Shown here in pieces: positions 46,522 through 53,891 of a stretch of 64,000 nucleotides of DNA. This DNA is from Niastella sp. OAS944 (GTDB lineage Bacteria; Bacteroidota; Bacteroidia; Chitinophagales; Chitinophagaceae), in the NCBI GenBank assembly GCA_024809215.1, contig JANUBW010000001.1:558001-622000 (forward strand), written 5' to 3'. A program made the translations under genes and the position numbers. The notes below the pieces were generated by a model. It was not told the origin of the DNA, did not search any database, and was given only the letters and a program-made list of their open reading frames with translations. The stretch's first letter is position 1; every line of letters starts with the position of its first letter.

Positions 46522-46561
46522 GTCTTTTGGTCACGCATCTAAAATCAATAAATTACAGGTT

Positions 46562-47401
46562 ATGAAATGGATAACCCGCGAGCGTCCCAAAATTGACCGC
46601 ATTGCCTGCCCCTGGCTTATAAAGCAGTTTATTGATAAGGATGCCGAATTTATTTATGTTCCCTTTAATGAGGTAATGGCTGAAGCTGAACGGCTTAACG
46701 CCATTCCTTTTGACGTACCCAATGTAAAATTTACCCATGAAGGTGAATTTTGCACTTTTGATACCCTCATAAAAGAATATAAAATAAAAGATGAGGCCGT
46801 ACTGGCCATGGCTCCAATAGTACGTGGTGCAGATACCGACCGCCACGATTTTGCCACCCAGTCATCTGGCTTATGGGCTATTTCGGCAGGACTGGCTTAT
46901 AACTTTACCAACGACCACGAACTGCTGGAGAAAGGCATGTTAATATATGATGCATTATATAGCTGGGCAAAACATTTGCAAAATATAAAACACACGCAGC
47001 AGCCATTCGAGCATTTGCTGGTATCGGTGTTGAACAAATATTTAAAACACAAACCCGGATCAAAGAAAAAAGTGCCTGCCTGGGCACAGGAACTAAAAGA
47101 GATCATTCAGGACCATATTGATACGAATTTGAGTTTGAAAGAATTATCTAAAGGGCTCGATGTTACCCCTTCCCACCTGTCGCGCGAGTTTTCGAAGTAT
47201 TTTGAAAATATGTCTTTTGGGGAGTACATTCAAAAGCAACGGATGGACAAAGCCATTGAACTAATGGCCAATAGAACTTATTCGCTTACAGAAATTGCTT
47301 ACCTCACCGGCTTTTCGGACCAAAGCCATTTTAACCGTATATTTAAAAAACACACCGGGCAAACCCCCTCTGAATACCGAAAAAATTTGCAAAAAAAGTA
47401 A
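46562..47401 (+). CDS. ChrB-type chromate-resistance domain fused to an AraC-type DNA-binding domain
   Basis: 279 residues from ATG 46562; the frame's earlier part lies inside the groEL terminator. Residues 1-150 are the chromate resistance (ChrB C-terminal, PF09828-like) domain: MKWITRERPKIDRIACPWLI, FDVPNVKFTHEGEFCTFDTL, IVRGADTDRHDFATQSSGL. Residues about 180-279 are an AraC double HTH: LSLKELSKGLDVTPSHLSRE and YSLTEIAYLTGFSDQSHFNR, ending HTGQTPSEYRKNLQKK. In classical systems ChrB is itself the chromate-dependent regulator. Here an AraC output domain is attached, so this is probably the chromate-sensing transcription factor for the chrA gene 0.6 kb downstream. Confidence 0.88.
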   Translation: MKWITRERPKIDRIACPWLIKQFIDKDAEFIYVPFNEVMAEAERLNAIPFDVPNVKFTHEGEFCTFDTLIKEYKIKDEAVLAMAPIVRGADTDRHDFATQSSGLWAISAGLAYNFTNDHELLEKGMLIYDALYSWAKHLQNIKHTQQPFEHLLVSVLNKYLKHKPGSKKKVPAWAQELKEIIQDHIDTNLSLKELSKGLDVTPSHLSREFSKYFENMSFGEYIQKQRMDKAIELMANRTYSLTEIAYLTGFSDQSHFNRIFKKHTGQTPSEYRKNLQKK

Positions 47402-47480
47402 CTTTTGTACAAGGAGTGCATTTATATACAATTTATAAAAATCGGCGTTCGGTAATATTGCCGGAAACTGACTGCACTTT

Positions 47481-47999
47481 ATGACAAAAACGGCTTTAAA
47501 GACATGTTTCGTCACTCTACTGTTTTTATCGGCTTTTTATAACAGCATGGCTCAGCAACCTACAGAAACTTATCCTAAGATAGCAGGGTATGTAGGTATC
47601 CTTCATCCCATTGTTACTTTTAGCAAGAATGAAACAGTAACCAATTTTAAAGATTATTACATAGTGGGAATGCCTACCGGTATTAACATCTGGAAAAGTA
47701 AAAAAATAGGCTTTTCAGCAGAGTTTGTTCCTTTAATAAAAGCAGATTCAACCGGCAGTAAAATGAATAACTTTCTGTTTCATCCCGGTGTGCTGGTAGC
47801 ATTAGGCCATGGGTGGACGTTTGCCGGCCGCGCAGCATTTGAAACCGGCGGTCGCTACGGCTTTACCCCTGTAATAAATAAGATCGTAAAGAAAAATAAG
47901 AACAGCGGCTATTTTGTTGCTGTACCGCTTCCCTTCCGTTTTGGCAATAATCATGATGCCACGTTTACAATAGGTTTTCAGTTTGGAATTGCATTTTGA
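47481..47999 (+). CDS. Small secreted, possibly outer-membrane, protein of unknown function
   Basis: 172 residues with signal peptide 1-24 (FVTLLFLSAFYNSMAQ). The remainder is rich in beta strands with Gly/aromatic alternation and ends in a terminal Phe (FTIGFQFGIAF), like small outer-membrane barrels. It sits between the ChrB-AraC regulator and chrA, with 25 bp to the chrA start, so it is probably part of the chromate operon. Confidence 0.65.
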   Translation: MTKTALKTCFVTLLFLSAFYNSMAQQPTETYPKIAGYVGILHPIVTFSKNETVTNFKDYYIVGMPTGINIWKSKKIGFSAEFVPLIKADSTGSKMNNFLFHPGVLVALGHGWTFAGRAAFETGGRYGFTPVINKIVKKNKNSGYFVAVPLPFRFGNNHDATFTIGFQFGIAF

Positions 48000-48024
48000 T
48001 AGTGTGCTTATAGAAATTTATACA

Positions 48025-49164
48025 ATGGAAACACCCACCTACACTTTGCGGCAACTGACTATGTACTTTCTGAAGCTGGGCACCATTGGCTTCGGTGGTC
48101 CCGTAGCGTTGGTAGGCTATATGCACCGCGACCTGGTAGAACAACGTAAGTGGATAACGGAAGAAGATTACAGGGAAGGACTGGCGCTTGCACAACTGGC
48201 GCCAGGTCCGTTGGCAGCTCAACTCTCCATATACCTGGGTTATGTGCATTACAGAATTATAGGCGCCACCCTTGCGGGTTTGGCATTTGTACTGCCTTCT
48301 TTCGTAATGGTGTTAGCCCTTGGTTATGCCTATGTAAAAGCAGGCGGCCTTCCCTGGATGCAGGCTGTTTTTTACGGCATTGGCGCGGCTGTGATCGGTA
48401 TCATTGCCATCAGCAGTTATAAGCTGTCTAAAAAAAGCCTTGGTAAAGAATGGTTATTATGGGCCATTGCTGTGTTGCTGGCCATTACAACCTTTATTAC
48501 AGAAACGGAAAATCTCTGGCTCATTCTTTTGGCTGGTGTACTGGTATGGTTTCAGAGGTCCCCATTTAAAATACGCAGATCGGTAAACTCTATTTTCCTG
48601 ATGCCCGTATTATTACAGATTGGCGCTGTTTGGGCAAACGAAAAGCTTACTCAAATTGGCTGGTTCTTTTTCAAGGCCGGCGCCTTTGTTTTTGGCAGTG
48701 GCCTGGCCATTGTTCCGTTTTTATATGGCGGCGTTGTAAAAGAATACCAATGGTTAAGTGAACAGCAGTTCCTCGATGCTGTTGCTGTGGCCATGATCAC
48801 CCCGGGGCCGGTGGTCATTACAGTTGGTTTTATAGGTTACCTGGTAGCAGGTTTTCCCGGCGCCTGTGTTGCCGCTTTAGCCACGTTCCTCCCCTGTTAT
48901 TTATTTACGGTAATACCAGCACCTTATTTTAAAAAGTATGGCAAACACCCGGGCATAAAAGCGTTTGTTGATGGGGTTACAGCAGCCGCTGTTGGCGCCA
49001 TCGCCGGCGCGGTACTGGTGTTGGCAAAAAGGCAATTGACCGATGTTATCTCCTGTGCTATCGCCGTAGTAACGATCCTTGTTTTATTAAAATTTAAAAA
49101 GATACCCGAACCGGTCATTATCGTTGTTGCAGCACTGCTTGGGTTACTGATAAAAAGCCTGTAA
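48025..49164 (+). CDS. chrA: Chromate transporter ChrA (long-chain CHR family)
   Basis: 379 residues from ATG 48025; the longer frame from 47983 overlaps the upstream gene and adds nothing family-like. Two homologous CHR halves: first with YFLKLGTIGFGGPVALVGYM and LALAQLAPGPLAAQL, second with FFKAGAFVFGSGLAIVPFLYG and AVAMITPGPVVITVGFIGY. About ten membrane helices. It expels chromate from the cytosol, energised by the membrane potential. Regulator upstream is the ChrB-AraC fusion. Confidence 0.93.
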   Translation: METPTYTLRQLTMYFLKLGTIGFGGPVALVGYMHRDLVEQRKWITEEDYREGLALAQLAPGPLAAQLSIYLGYVHYRIIGATLAGLAFVLPSFVMVLALGYAYVKAGGLPWMQAVFYGIGAAVIGIIAISSYKLSKKSLGKEWLLWAIAVLLAITTFITETENLWLILLAGVLVWFQRSPFKIRRSVNSIFLMPVLLQIGAVWANEKLTQIGWFFFKAGAFVFGSGLAIVPFLYGGVVKEYQWLSEQQFLDAVAVAMITPGPVVITVGFIGYLVAGFPGACVAALATFLPCYLFTVIPAPYFKKYGKHPGIKAFVDGVTAAAVGAIAGAVLVLAKRQLTDVISCAIAVVTILVLLKFKKIPEPVIIVVAALLGLLIKSL

Positions 49165-49251
49165 AAGCAATTGTTAACAGCAGAATTTCCACAACATTTA
49201 TTTATAGCTTAGCAAACGAATGAATGATCACTCACAACCGAAATACTACCA

Positions 49252-50211
49252 ATGAAACACAACGCATTTTTAGCTGCTGGTATGGTATGCCTTATTGCCT
49301 GCAATAATCCAACTGCAAGTGAAAACGTTATTATCAAAGGCGAATCAAAGATCGATACCATTTCCTGCCAGCCCGGAACCAGTAAACTGGATATTGCAAA
49401 GATTGAACAGATCACCGGCATGAAAGGTGTTGCAAAAAACGGTGAATACAAGATAACGGTGCCGCAAAACGATCTTAAGATAGTTGTTGACGGGTTTAAA
49501 ATAATACCTCCCATGGGATTAGGAAGCTGGGCCGCATTTACCCCCTGTGGCGATACCGCTATGGTAATGGGCGATATAATCGTAACAGAAAACGATCTTA
49601 AACCTGTACAACAGGAAGTGATAAAACAAGGGTTGATGGTGAGCGCCATTCATAACCACTTTGTACGCAACCATCCCAATGTAATGTATATGCATATTGA
49701 TGGTAAGGGCACTGTAGATAAACTGGCCGCTAATGTAAAAGCCATTTTTGAAAAGGTAAAAGCGAGCCGTGGCAAGGACCCCAAAGAAGGCAAAGCCGAC
49801 AGCGTTGCCAATACGATCAATATTGCCAGCCTCGATTCTATCATCGGCGCCAAAGGTGAAATGGCAAAAGGAGTATACAAGTATACGATTGGCCGGCCCG
49901 ATATTAAATTGCAGGAACATGGCATACCCGTAAGTACGTTCTTAGGTTTTAATACCTGGGCAGCCTGGCAGGGTACTCCACAAAAAGCGGCTGTATGCGG
50001 CGACTTTACTATGCTTGATAATGAAGTAGAACCGGTAATAAAGGCATTGGTTGAAAATGGCATTGAAGTAGTAGCTGTTCATAACCACATGGTGTATGAA
50101 AAGCCAAGGACCTTCTTTTTACATTATTGGGGCGTAGGCCCTGTAGAACAGCTGGCAAAGGGCTTACGGGCGGCGTTAGATAAAACCGGGAATGGGCAGG
50201 GAAAAATGTAA
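49252..50211 (+). CDS. DUF1259 (LppY/LpqO-type) lipoprotein with two tandem domains
   Basis: 319 residues; lipoprotein signal with Cys 17 (MVCLIACNNPT). Two copies of the DUF1259 domain: first about 40-170 with LGSWAAFTPCGDTAMVMGDI and VSAIHNHFVRNHPNVMYMHI, second about 190-310 with FNTWAAWQGTPQKAAVCGDF and VVAVHNHMVYEKPRTFFLHYWG. The paired HNH(F/M)V...(M)H residues could bind a metal. The family has no proven activity; a place beside chrA suggests a role in metal or oxidant stress (inference). Confidence 0.85.
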   Translation: MKHNAFLAAGMVCLIACNNPTASENVIIKGESKIDTISCQPGTSKLDIAKIEQITGMKGVAKNGEYKITVPQNDLKIVVDGFKIIPPMGLGSWAAFTPCGDTAMVMGDIIVTENDLKPVQQEVIKQGLMVSAIHNHFVRNHPNVMYMHIDGKGTVDKLAANVKAIFEKVKASRGKDPKEGKADSVANTINIASLDSIIGAKGEMAKGVYKYTIGRPDIKLQEHGIPVSTFLGFNTWAAWQGTPQKAAVCGDFTMLDNEVEPVIKALVENGIEVVAVHNHMVYEKPRTFFLHYWGVGPVEQLAKGLRAALDKTGNGQGKM

Positions 50212-50225
50212 ATTTGTGGCCATTC

Positions 50226-50933
50226 ATGAGCATACACGGCATTTTTCCAATAGACAAATGGGACTTTAAAAGTGAATCCATATTAAAGGATTTACCATCA
50301 GAAGATTTTGCATTACTGACCGCACATAAAACGGAGCAGTTGTATTCAAAAGGTGAGATCGTTTTCAGGGAAGCAGCCTACCCCGCAGGTATTTTTTATA
50401 TTGTTGAAGGAAAAGTAAAAAAATATAAAGTAGACAATGAAGGAAGGGAACATATCATTTATGTGGCCAACCCGGGAGAATTAATTGGCTACCATGCTAT
50501 TCTTGCCGAAGACCGCTATCCCGATTCAGCCTCTGCATTGGAAAAAAGCAGAATTGCCTTTATTCCCAAAGAAGATTTTCTTAATACCCTGCAACAGTCC
50601 GCAGTATTGAGTAAGCGCTTACTAAAAACCTTAAGCCATGAATTTGCTGTTTTAACCAATGGCATTTCAGTAATTGCCCAAAAACCGGCAAGGGAAAGGC
50701 TGGCTTTACAATTGATCGTATTGAGAGAAAAATACAAAGTCAATTTTCAACCAGGCATGCCGGTAGAAATAAATATCAGCCGCGATGACCTGGCAAGTAT
50801 TGCTGGTACTGCACGGGAAAACGCCGTTCGGATTCTTACCGAATTTAAAGAGGCCGGTATAGTAGAAACAAAAGGCCGCAAGATCATAGTGCTTGATGTT
50901 AACCAGCTTATTCATATTGCCAATTATAAGTAA
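50226..50933 (+). CDS. Crp/Fnr-family transcriptional regulator
   Basis: 235 residues from ATG 50226 (14 bp after the previous stop). Cyclic-nucleotide-binding-like domain 30-140 (GEIVFREAAYPAGIFYIVEGKVKKY, ANPGELIGYHAILAEDRYPDSA), long dimer helix, then a winged HTH with INISRDDLASIAGTARENAVRILTEF. No N-terminal Fe-S cysteine cluster of the Fnr type. A palindrome matching the Crp/Fnr half-site spacing lies 38 bp after its stop. Confidence 0.9.
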   Translation: MSIHGIFPIDKWDFKSESILKDLPSEDFALLTAHKTEQLYSKGEIVFREAAYPAGIFYIVEGKVKKYKVDNEGREHIIYVANPGELIGYHAILAEDRYPDSASALEKSRIAFIPKEDFLNTLQQSAVLSKRLLKTLSHEFAVLTNGISVIAQKPARERLALQLIVLREKYKVNFQPGMPVEINISRDDLASIAGTARENAVRILTEFKEAGIVETKGRKIIVLDVNQLIHIANYK

Positions 50934-50970
50934 CCTCCGCTAAACATAAGCTCCTGAAAATTGATAAAAG

Positions 50971-50986
50971 TCACTTTTTGAAGTGA
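50971..50986. promoter_or_regulatory. Perfect palindrome TCACTT-TTTG-AAGTGA
   Basis: Six-base half-sites with a 4-base spacer, the geometry used by Crp/Fnr-family dimers. It lies between the Crp/Fnr gene and the methyltransferase pair, 45 bp before the next ATG, so it could control the pair. Binding is inferred. Confidence 0.5.
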
Positions 50987-51018
50987 TAAGGTTCACCGCT
51001 AACTGAAGGTCAACAGGG

Positions 51019-51026
51019 TAATTTTG
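51019..51026 (+). promoter_or_regulatory. Candidate -7 box TAATTTTG, four bases before the ATG
   Basis: Exact TAnnTTTG match ending at 51026 with the methyltransferase-like ATG at 51031. If used, transcription would begin at or beside the start codon, giving a leaderless mRNA. Confidence 0.45.
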
Positions 51027-51030
51027 CATT

Positions 51031-51642
51031 ATGAACACGGCCCTAACTTACCCAAAAACAATAGATCATTGGTTTAGTACAGATGAACAATTAAACAAAT
51101 TATATCCCAAATCTATTCAGGCCCTGGCTCCCAGACATTGGACACCTTTACCAATTACCCAAATGGTAGCACCGTTTCTTGTAACACACCCCGGGGTTAA
51201 GGTGCTGGACATTGGCAGTGGCGTAGGGAAATTTTGTGTGGCCGGTGCGTATTATAAACCGTATGCTACATTTTATGGCGTTGAACAACGTAAAGATCTT
51301 ATAGGTCATGCGCAGAAAGCCACCAAAACCCTGGGATTGCAAAATGTTCATTTCATCCATTCCAATATTACTGACCTGGATTTTAGCCAATACGACCATT
51401 TTTATTTCTTTAATTCCTTTTATGAAAATCTGATGGTCAATGATAAGATCGATGAAAACATAACCCATTCAACCTTTTTATTTAACTATTATCACAAGCA
51501 GTTATATAAAAAACTCAATAGCATGCCCGCAGGAACAAGGGTTGCAACTTTTCATTGCCTGAATAATAAAATGCCTCCCGATTATCATGTAGTAGATTCG
51601 AAAGTTGATACATTATTAAAATTCTGGATAAAAGTATTGTAA
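51031..51642 (+). CDS. Class I SAM-dependent methyltransferase-like protein, paralogue A
   Basis: 203 residues. SAM motif I is VLDIGSGVGKFCVAGAYY near 65-82, followed by FYGVEQRKDLI (acidic residue for ribose binding) and NVHFIHSNITDLDFSQYDHF. The N-terminus has FSTDEQLNKLYPKSIQALAP and the end LLKFWIKVL, both repeated in the next protein. Substrate unknown. Separated by 3 bp from paralogue B. Confidence 0.8.
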   Translation: MNTALTYPKTIDHWFSTDEQLNKLYPKSIQALAPRHWTPLPITQMVAPFLVTHPGVKVLDIGSGVGKFCVAGAYYKPYATFYGVEQRKDLIGHAQKATKTLGLQNVHFIHSNITDLDFSQYDHFYFFNSFYENLMVNDKIDENITHSTFLFNYYHKQLYKKLNSMPAGTRVATFHCLNNKMPPDYHVVDSKVDTLLKFWIKVL

Positions 51643-51645
51643 CCA

Positions 51646-52224
51646 ATGAAAGACTGGTTTATTACTGACGAACAATTACATCAGCTCTATCCTGAACCAA
51701 TAAGAGCGAAGGCCCGTATACATTGGTCTCCGTTATACATTGCCCAAAAAGTTGTTTCTTTTCTCGCACCCAACGATACAGTGAAAATACTCGATATCGG
51801 CAGCGGGGTAGGAAAATTCTGCTTAGCCGGCGCCTCTTATAAACCGTCAGTCTCCTTTTTTGGAGTTGAGCAACGAAGAAATCTGATAGAATATGCAGAA
51901 GCGGCGCGAAAAAAACTCGGTTTTAAAAACGTGCACTTTATTCACCGGAACTTTACCCAGCTAAACCTGCATGAATACGACCATTTTTATTTTTACAATT
52001 CTTTCTTTGAAAACCTCGACGGCACCGATAAAATAGACAACGAGATTGTGTATTCAAACGAATTGTATAACTATTACAGCATTTACCTATACAATCAACT
52101 GGAAAAAATGCCCATTGGCACCAGGGTGGCCACCTATTGCAGTTGGGGCGATGAAATACCTCCCAGTTACCATTTGGCTGAGGTGCACTATGATAATTTA
52201 ATAAAGTTTTGGATAAAGTTGTAA
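51646..52224 (+). CDS. Class I SAM-dependent methyltransferase-like protein, paralogue B
   Basis: 192 residues, collinear with paralogue A over its whole length: FITDEQLHQLYPEPIRAKAR, ILDIGSGVGKFCLAGASY, FFGVEQRRNLIEYAEAARKK, YDHFYFYNSFFENLDGTDKI, LIKFWIKL. The conserved YDHFYF(F/Y)NSF(Y/F)ENL block is outside the SAM site and may form the substrate pocket. A tandem duplication; terminated by the hairpin at 52258. Confidence 0.8.
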   Translation: MKDWFITDEQLHQLYPEPIRAKARIHWSPLYIAQKVVSFLAPNDTVKILDIGSGVGKFCLAGASYKPSVSFFGVEQRRNLIEYAEAARKKLGFKNVHFIHRNFTQLNLHEYDHFYFYNSFFENLDGTDKIDNEIVYSNELYNYYSIYLYNQLEKMPIGTRVATYCSWGDEIPPSYHLAEVHYDNLIKFWIKL

Positions 52225-52257
52225 GCCTGATTGGCTCGTTTTTAATCCCTACCCTTG

Positions 52258-52290
52258 AAAGTCGTCGGCGCAAATTCGGCGACTTTTTTT
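52258..52290 (+). terminator. Terminator after the methyltransferase pair
   Basis: AAAGTCGTCG (52258-52267) pairs with CGGCGACTTT (52277-52286), one T-G wobble, 9-base loop, followed by TTTT. Confidence 0.85.
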
Positions 52291-52350
52291 ATTGCAAACA
52301 TATTGATAAAAGCATGTGGACATTGCTCCACATATAATGCCTATAATAAA

Positions 52351-52383
52351 AAATGGGGCTAGATGGAAATAAAGCCCCGTTTA
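52351..52383. terminator. Second hairpin, GGGGCT stem
   Basis: AAATGGGGCT (52351-52360) pairs with AGCCCCGTTT (52373-52382), one wobble pair, loop of 12 bases. A- and T-rich flanks on both sides would let it stop transcription in either direction. It lies between the methyltransferase pair and the response regulator. Confidence 0.6.
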
Positions 52384-52525
52384 ATCCAATATCCTATGAA
52401 AAACCATAAGGATAATTGCAATTTATATACCACGTAATTTTCGTGTTATTGCCCAAACAGTATAATGCTAAATCCCCAATTACATAATGATCTAATGGAA
52501 TATGATTTGCATTTTCCGTAGGCAT

Positions 52526-52936
52526 ATGTCATTGGCGAAAAAACATATTTGCTTAGCCGAAGATGACCCGGACGACTATTATATTTTCGCAAGGACCCTT
52601 GAAGAATTTGATAAGTCAATAAAGCTAACCTGGTTTACAACCTGCGCAGAATTATTGGAGTACCTGAAAACCGGCGATGAAGACGAACTGCCAGACATTA
52701 TTGTATTGGATATGAATATGCCTAAAATAGATGGACAAACCTGTTTACTTACTATAAAGAGCGAAGCAAACCTACATCATATTCCAGTGGCCATATTGTC
52801 AACAGGCACCAGTCCGGCAGCTATTAAAACCGCATATGACGGCGGCGCATTCAGATACTTTGTGAAACCTTTTTCAATGGAGGAATTTCGAAAAATTGTG
52901 GAGGAAATAATAAATTTTAAAAATGCTACAGATTGA
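52526..52936 (+). CDS. Single-domain response regulator (CheY-like, Rcp1 type)
   Basis: 136 residues from ATG 52526; an upstream ATG at 52502 adds eight residues that do not fit the fold. Receiver only: acidic pair in ICLAEDDPDDYYIF, phospho-Asp in IIVLDMNMPKIDG, Thr/Ser in VAILSTGTSP, Lys in YFVKPFS. The DDPDD start is typical of the receivers partnered with bacteriophytochrome-like or PAS kinases. No kinase gene adjoins it. Converges with the next gene with a single base between stops. Confidence 0.9.
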   Translation: MSLAKKHICLAEDDPDDYYIFARTLEEFDKSIKLTWFTTCAELLEYLKTGDEDELPDIIVLDMNMPKIDGQTCLLTIKSEANLHHIPVAILSTGTSPAAIKTAYDGGAFRYFVKPFSMEEFRKIVEEIINFKNATD

Positions 52937-52937
52937 G

Positions 52938-53243
52938 CTATTTTATCTGCCTGCAACTTTTCATAAGTTCGAAAATATGTTCAATAGGTGGATTTAGAAG
53001 ATAGTTATCCGATATGAAATTTTCTCCGGCTTTTTTTGCGCTCACAAGTACCAGGTTATCCCAATCAACAGTTCTCACATAAATTTTTTCAACCCCATCT
53101 TTGGTTTCAAACATCATTACCGGTTTCATTATTACTTCTGTTGCATCTATACATACAGTTGATTCTGGTACAACAATTATCTGAGCTAAACTATTTACGA
53201 GTACGATCGCAGTTCCAAAAGGGTCATATACTGTTTTGGTCAT
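52938..53243 (-). CDS. Small protein of unknown function
   Basis: 101 residues, no signal or membrane helix. Beta-rich first half (AIVLVNSLAQIIVVPESTVC, YVRTVDWDNLVLVSAKKAG) and a short C-terminal helix (IEHIFELMKSC). Codon use resembles the neighbours and the frame ends precisely beside the response regulator. No family recognised. Confidence 0.5.
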   Translation of the reverse strand: MTKTVYDPFGTAIVLVNSLAQIIVVPESTVCIDATEVIMKPVMMFETKDGVEKIYVRTVDWDNLVLVSAKKAGENFISDNYLLNPPIEHIFELMKSCRQIK

Positions 53244-53276
53244 AGTGGTCTTGAAATAAAGTATTGCATGTGATTA

Positions 53277-53305
53277 CAATAAAACGCCGCTTATTGCGAC
53301 GTTTT
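53277..53305 (-). terminator. Minus-strand terminator hairpin
   Basis: AAAACGCCGC (53281-53290), loop TTATT, GCGACGTTTT (53296-53305). One position is C-A on the plus strand but a T-G wobble on the minus strand, so the stem is intact only in minus RNA. Confidence 0.6.
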
Positions 53306-53620
53306 TATCAGGCATTAATCAATGCAATAAGTTATTGATAGATGGCATTGACCGCTAATTATAACCAAGGCGAAACAGGCCAATCTTCAATTTGAACATT
53401 ATAGCCTATAACAATATTATCTAACTATTTTTTTGAGAAAATGCTTTGAGGAAAGTCATCATCCTTTAGGTTGATGAAAGAGGTTTCTACATAGAATATT
53501 GAATTAAAAACGGGGCCTTATTACAATTTAATTTAATGTACAAAAATGAAGCCAATTACAAAACAAATAATACTTATATGTAAGTAAGTGCAACCCCTTA
53601 CATTAAGACGATTTTTCCTT

Positions 53621-53658
53621 AAAAACAAGGAACCCCGGCCACAAGGGACCAGAGTTCC
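53621..53658 (-). terminator. Strong minus-strand terminator
   Basis: The 30-base hairpin at 53629-53658 pairs over 12 bp in minus RNA (GGAACTCTGG ... CCGGGGTTCC) using two G-U wobbles that would be A-C mismatches on the plus strand. It is followed on the minus strand by TTGTTTTTAAGG. Probably ends transcription of the lipoprotein gene 234 bp upstream. Confidence 0.7.
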
Positions 53659-53891
53659 ACTGATAAAACACTTCCCCTCCAAAACATAATTCGGAGTCAT
53701 TGCTGCCACTATCTATGATGTATAGGGTCATTTTAGAACAAACGTTCCTATGGGTAATTAGTCAGAATATGTTGTAGTCCGTAACTGGTACAAGGAGATT
53801 GGAAAGTTAAACATCAAAGCAATTTATCTACTTTAAATATATGCAATTTTTAAACCATATCAAATGGGGAGGATGGATTCAATCAAAACAA

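Larger units (their letters stand above)
53244..53891. other. Gene-free stretch bounded by minus-strand hairpins
   Basis: 648 bp without a convincing gene; only reading frames shorter than 25 codons were seen between the two minus-oriented terminators at 53281 and 53621. Sequence is AT-rich from 53310 to 53620. The layout (terminator, about 310 bp, terminator, both minus) leaves room for a small RNA. Confidence 0.5.

Noticed and set aside
46490-46561. Longer start for the ChrB-AraC fusion
   Set aside because: The extra residues are translated from the groEL terminator hairpin; the ATG at 46562 matches the family start.
53308-53620. Tiny minus-strand frames of 12-15 codons between the terminators
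   Set aside because: Too short and without conserved features; kept only as a possible RNA region.
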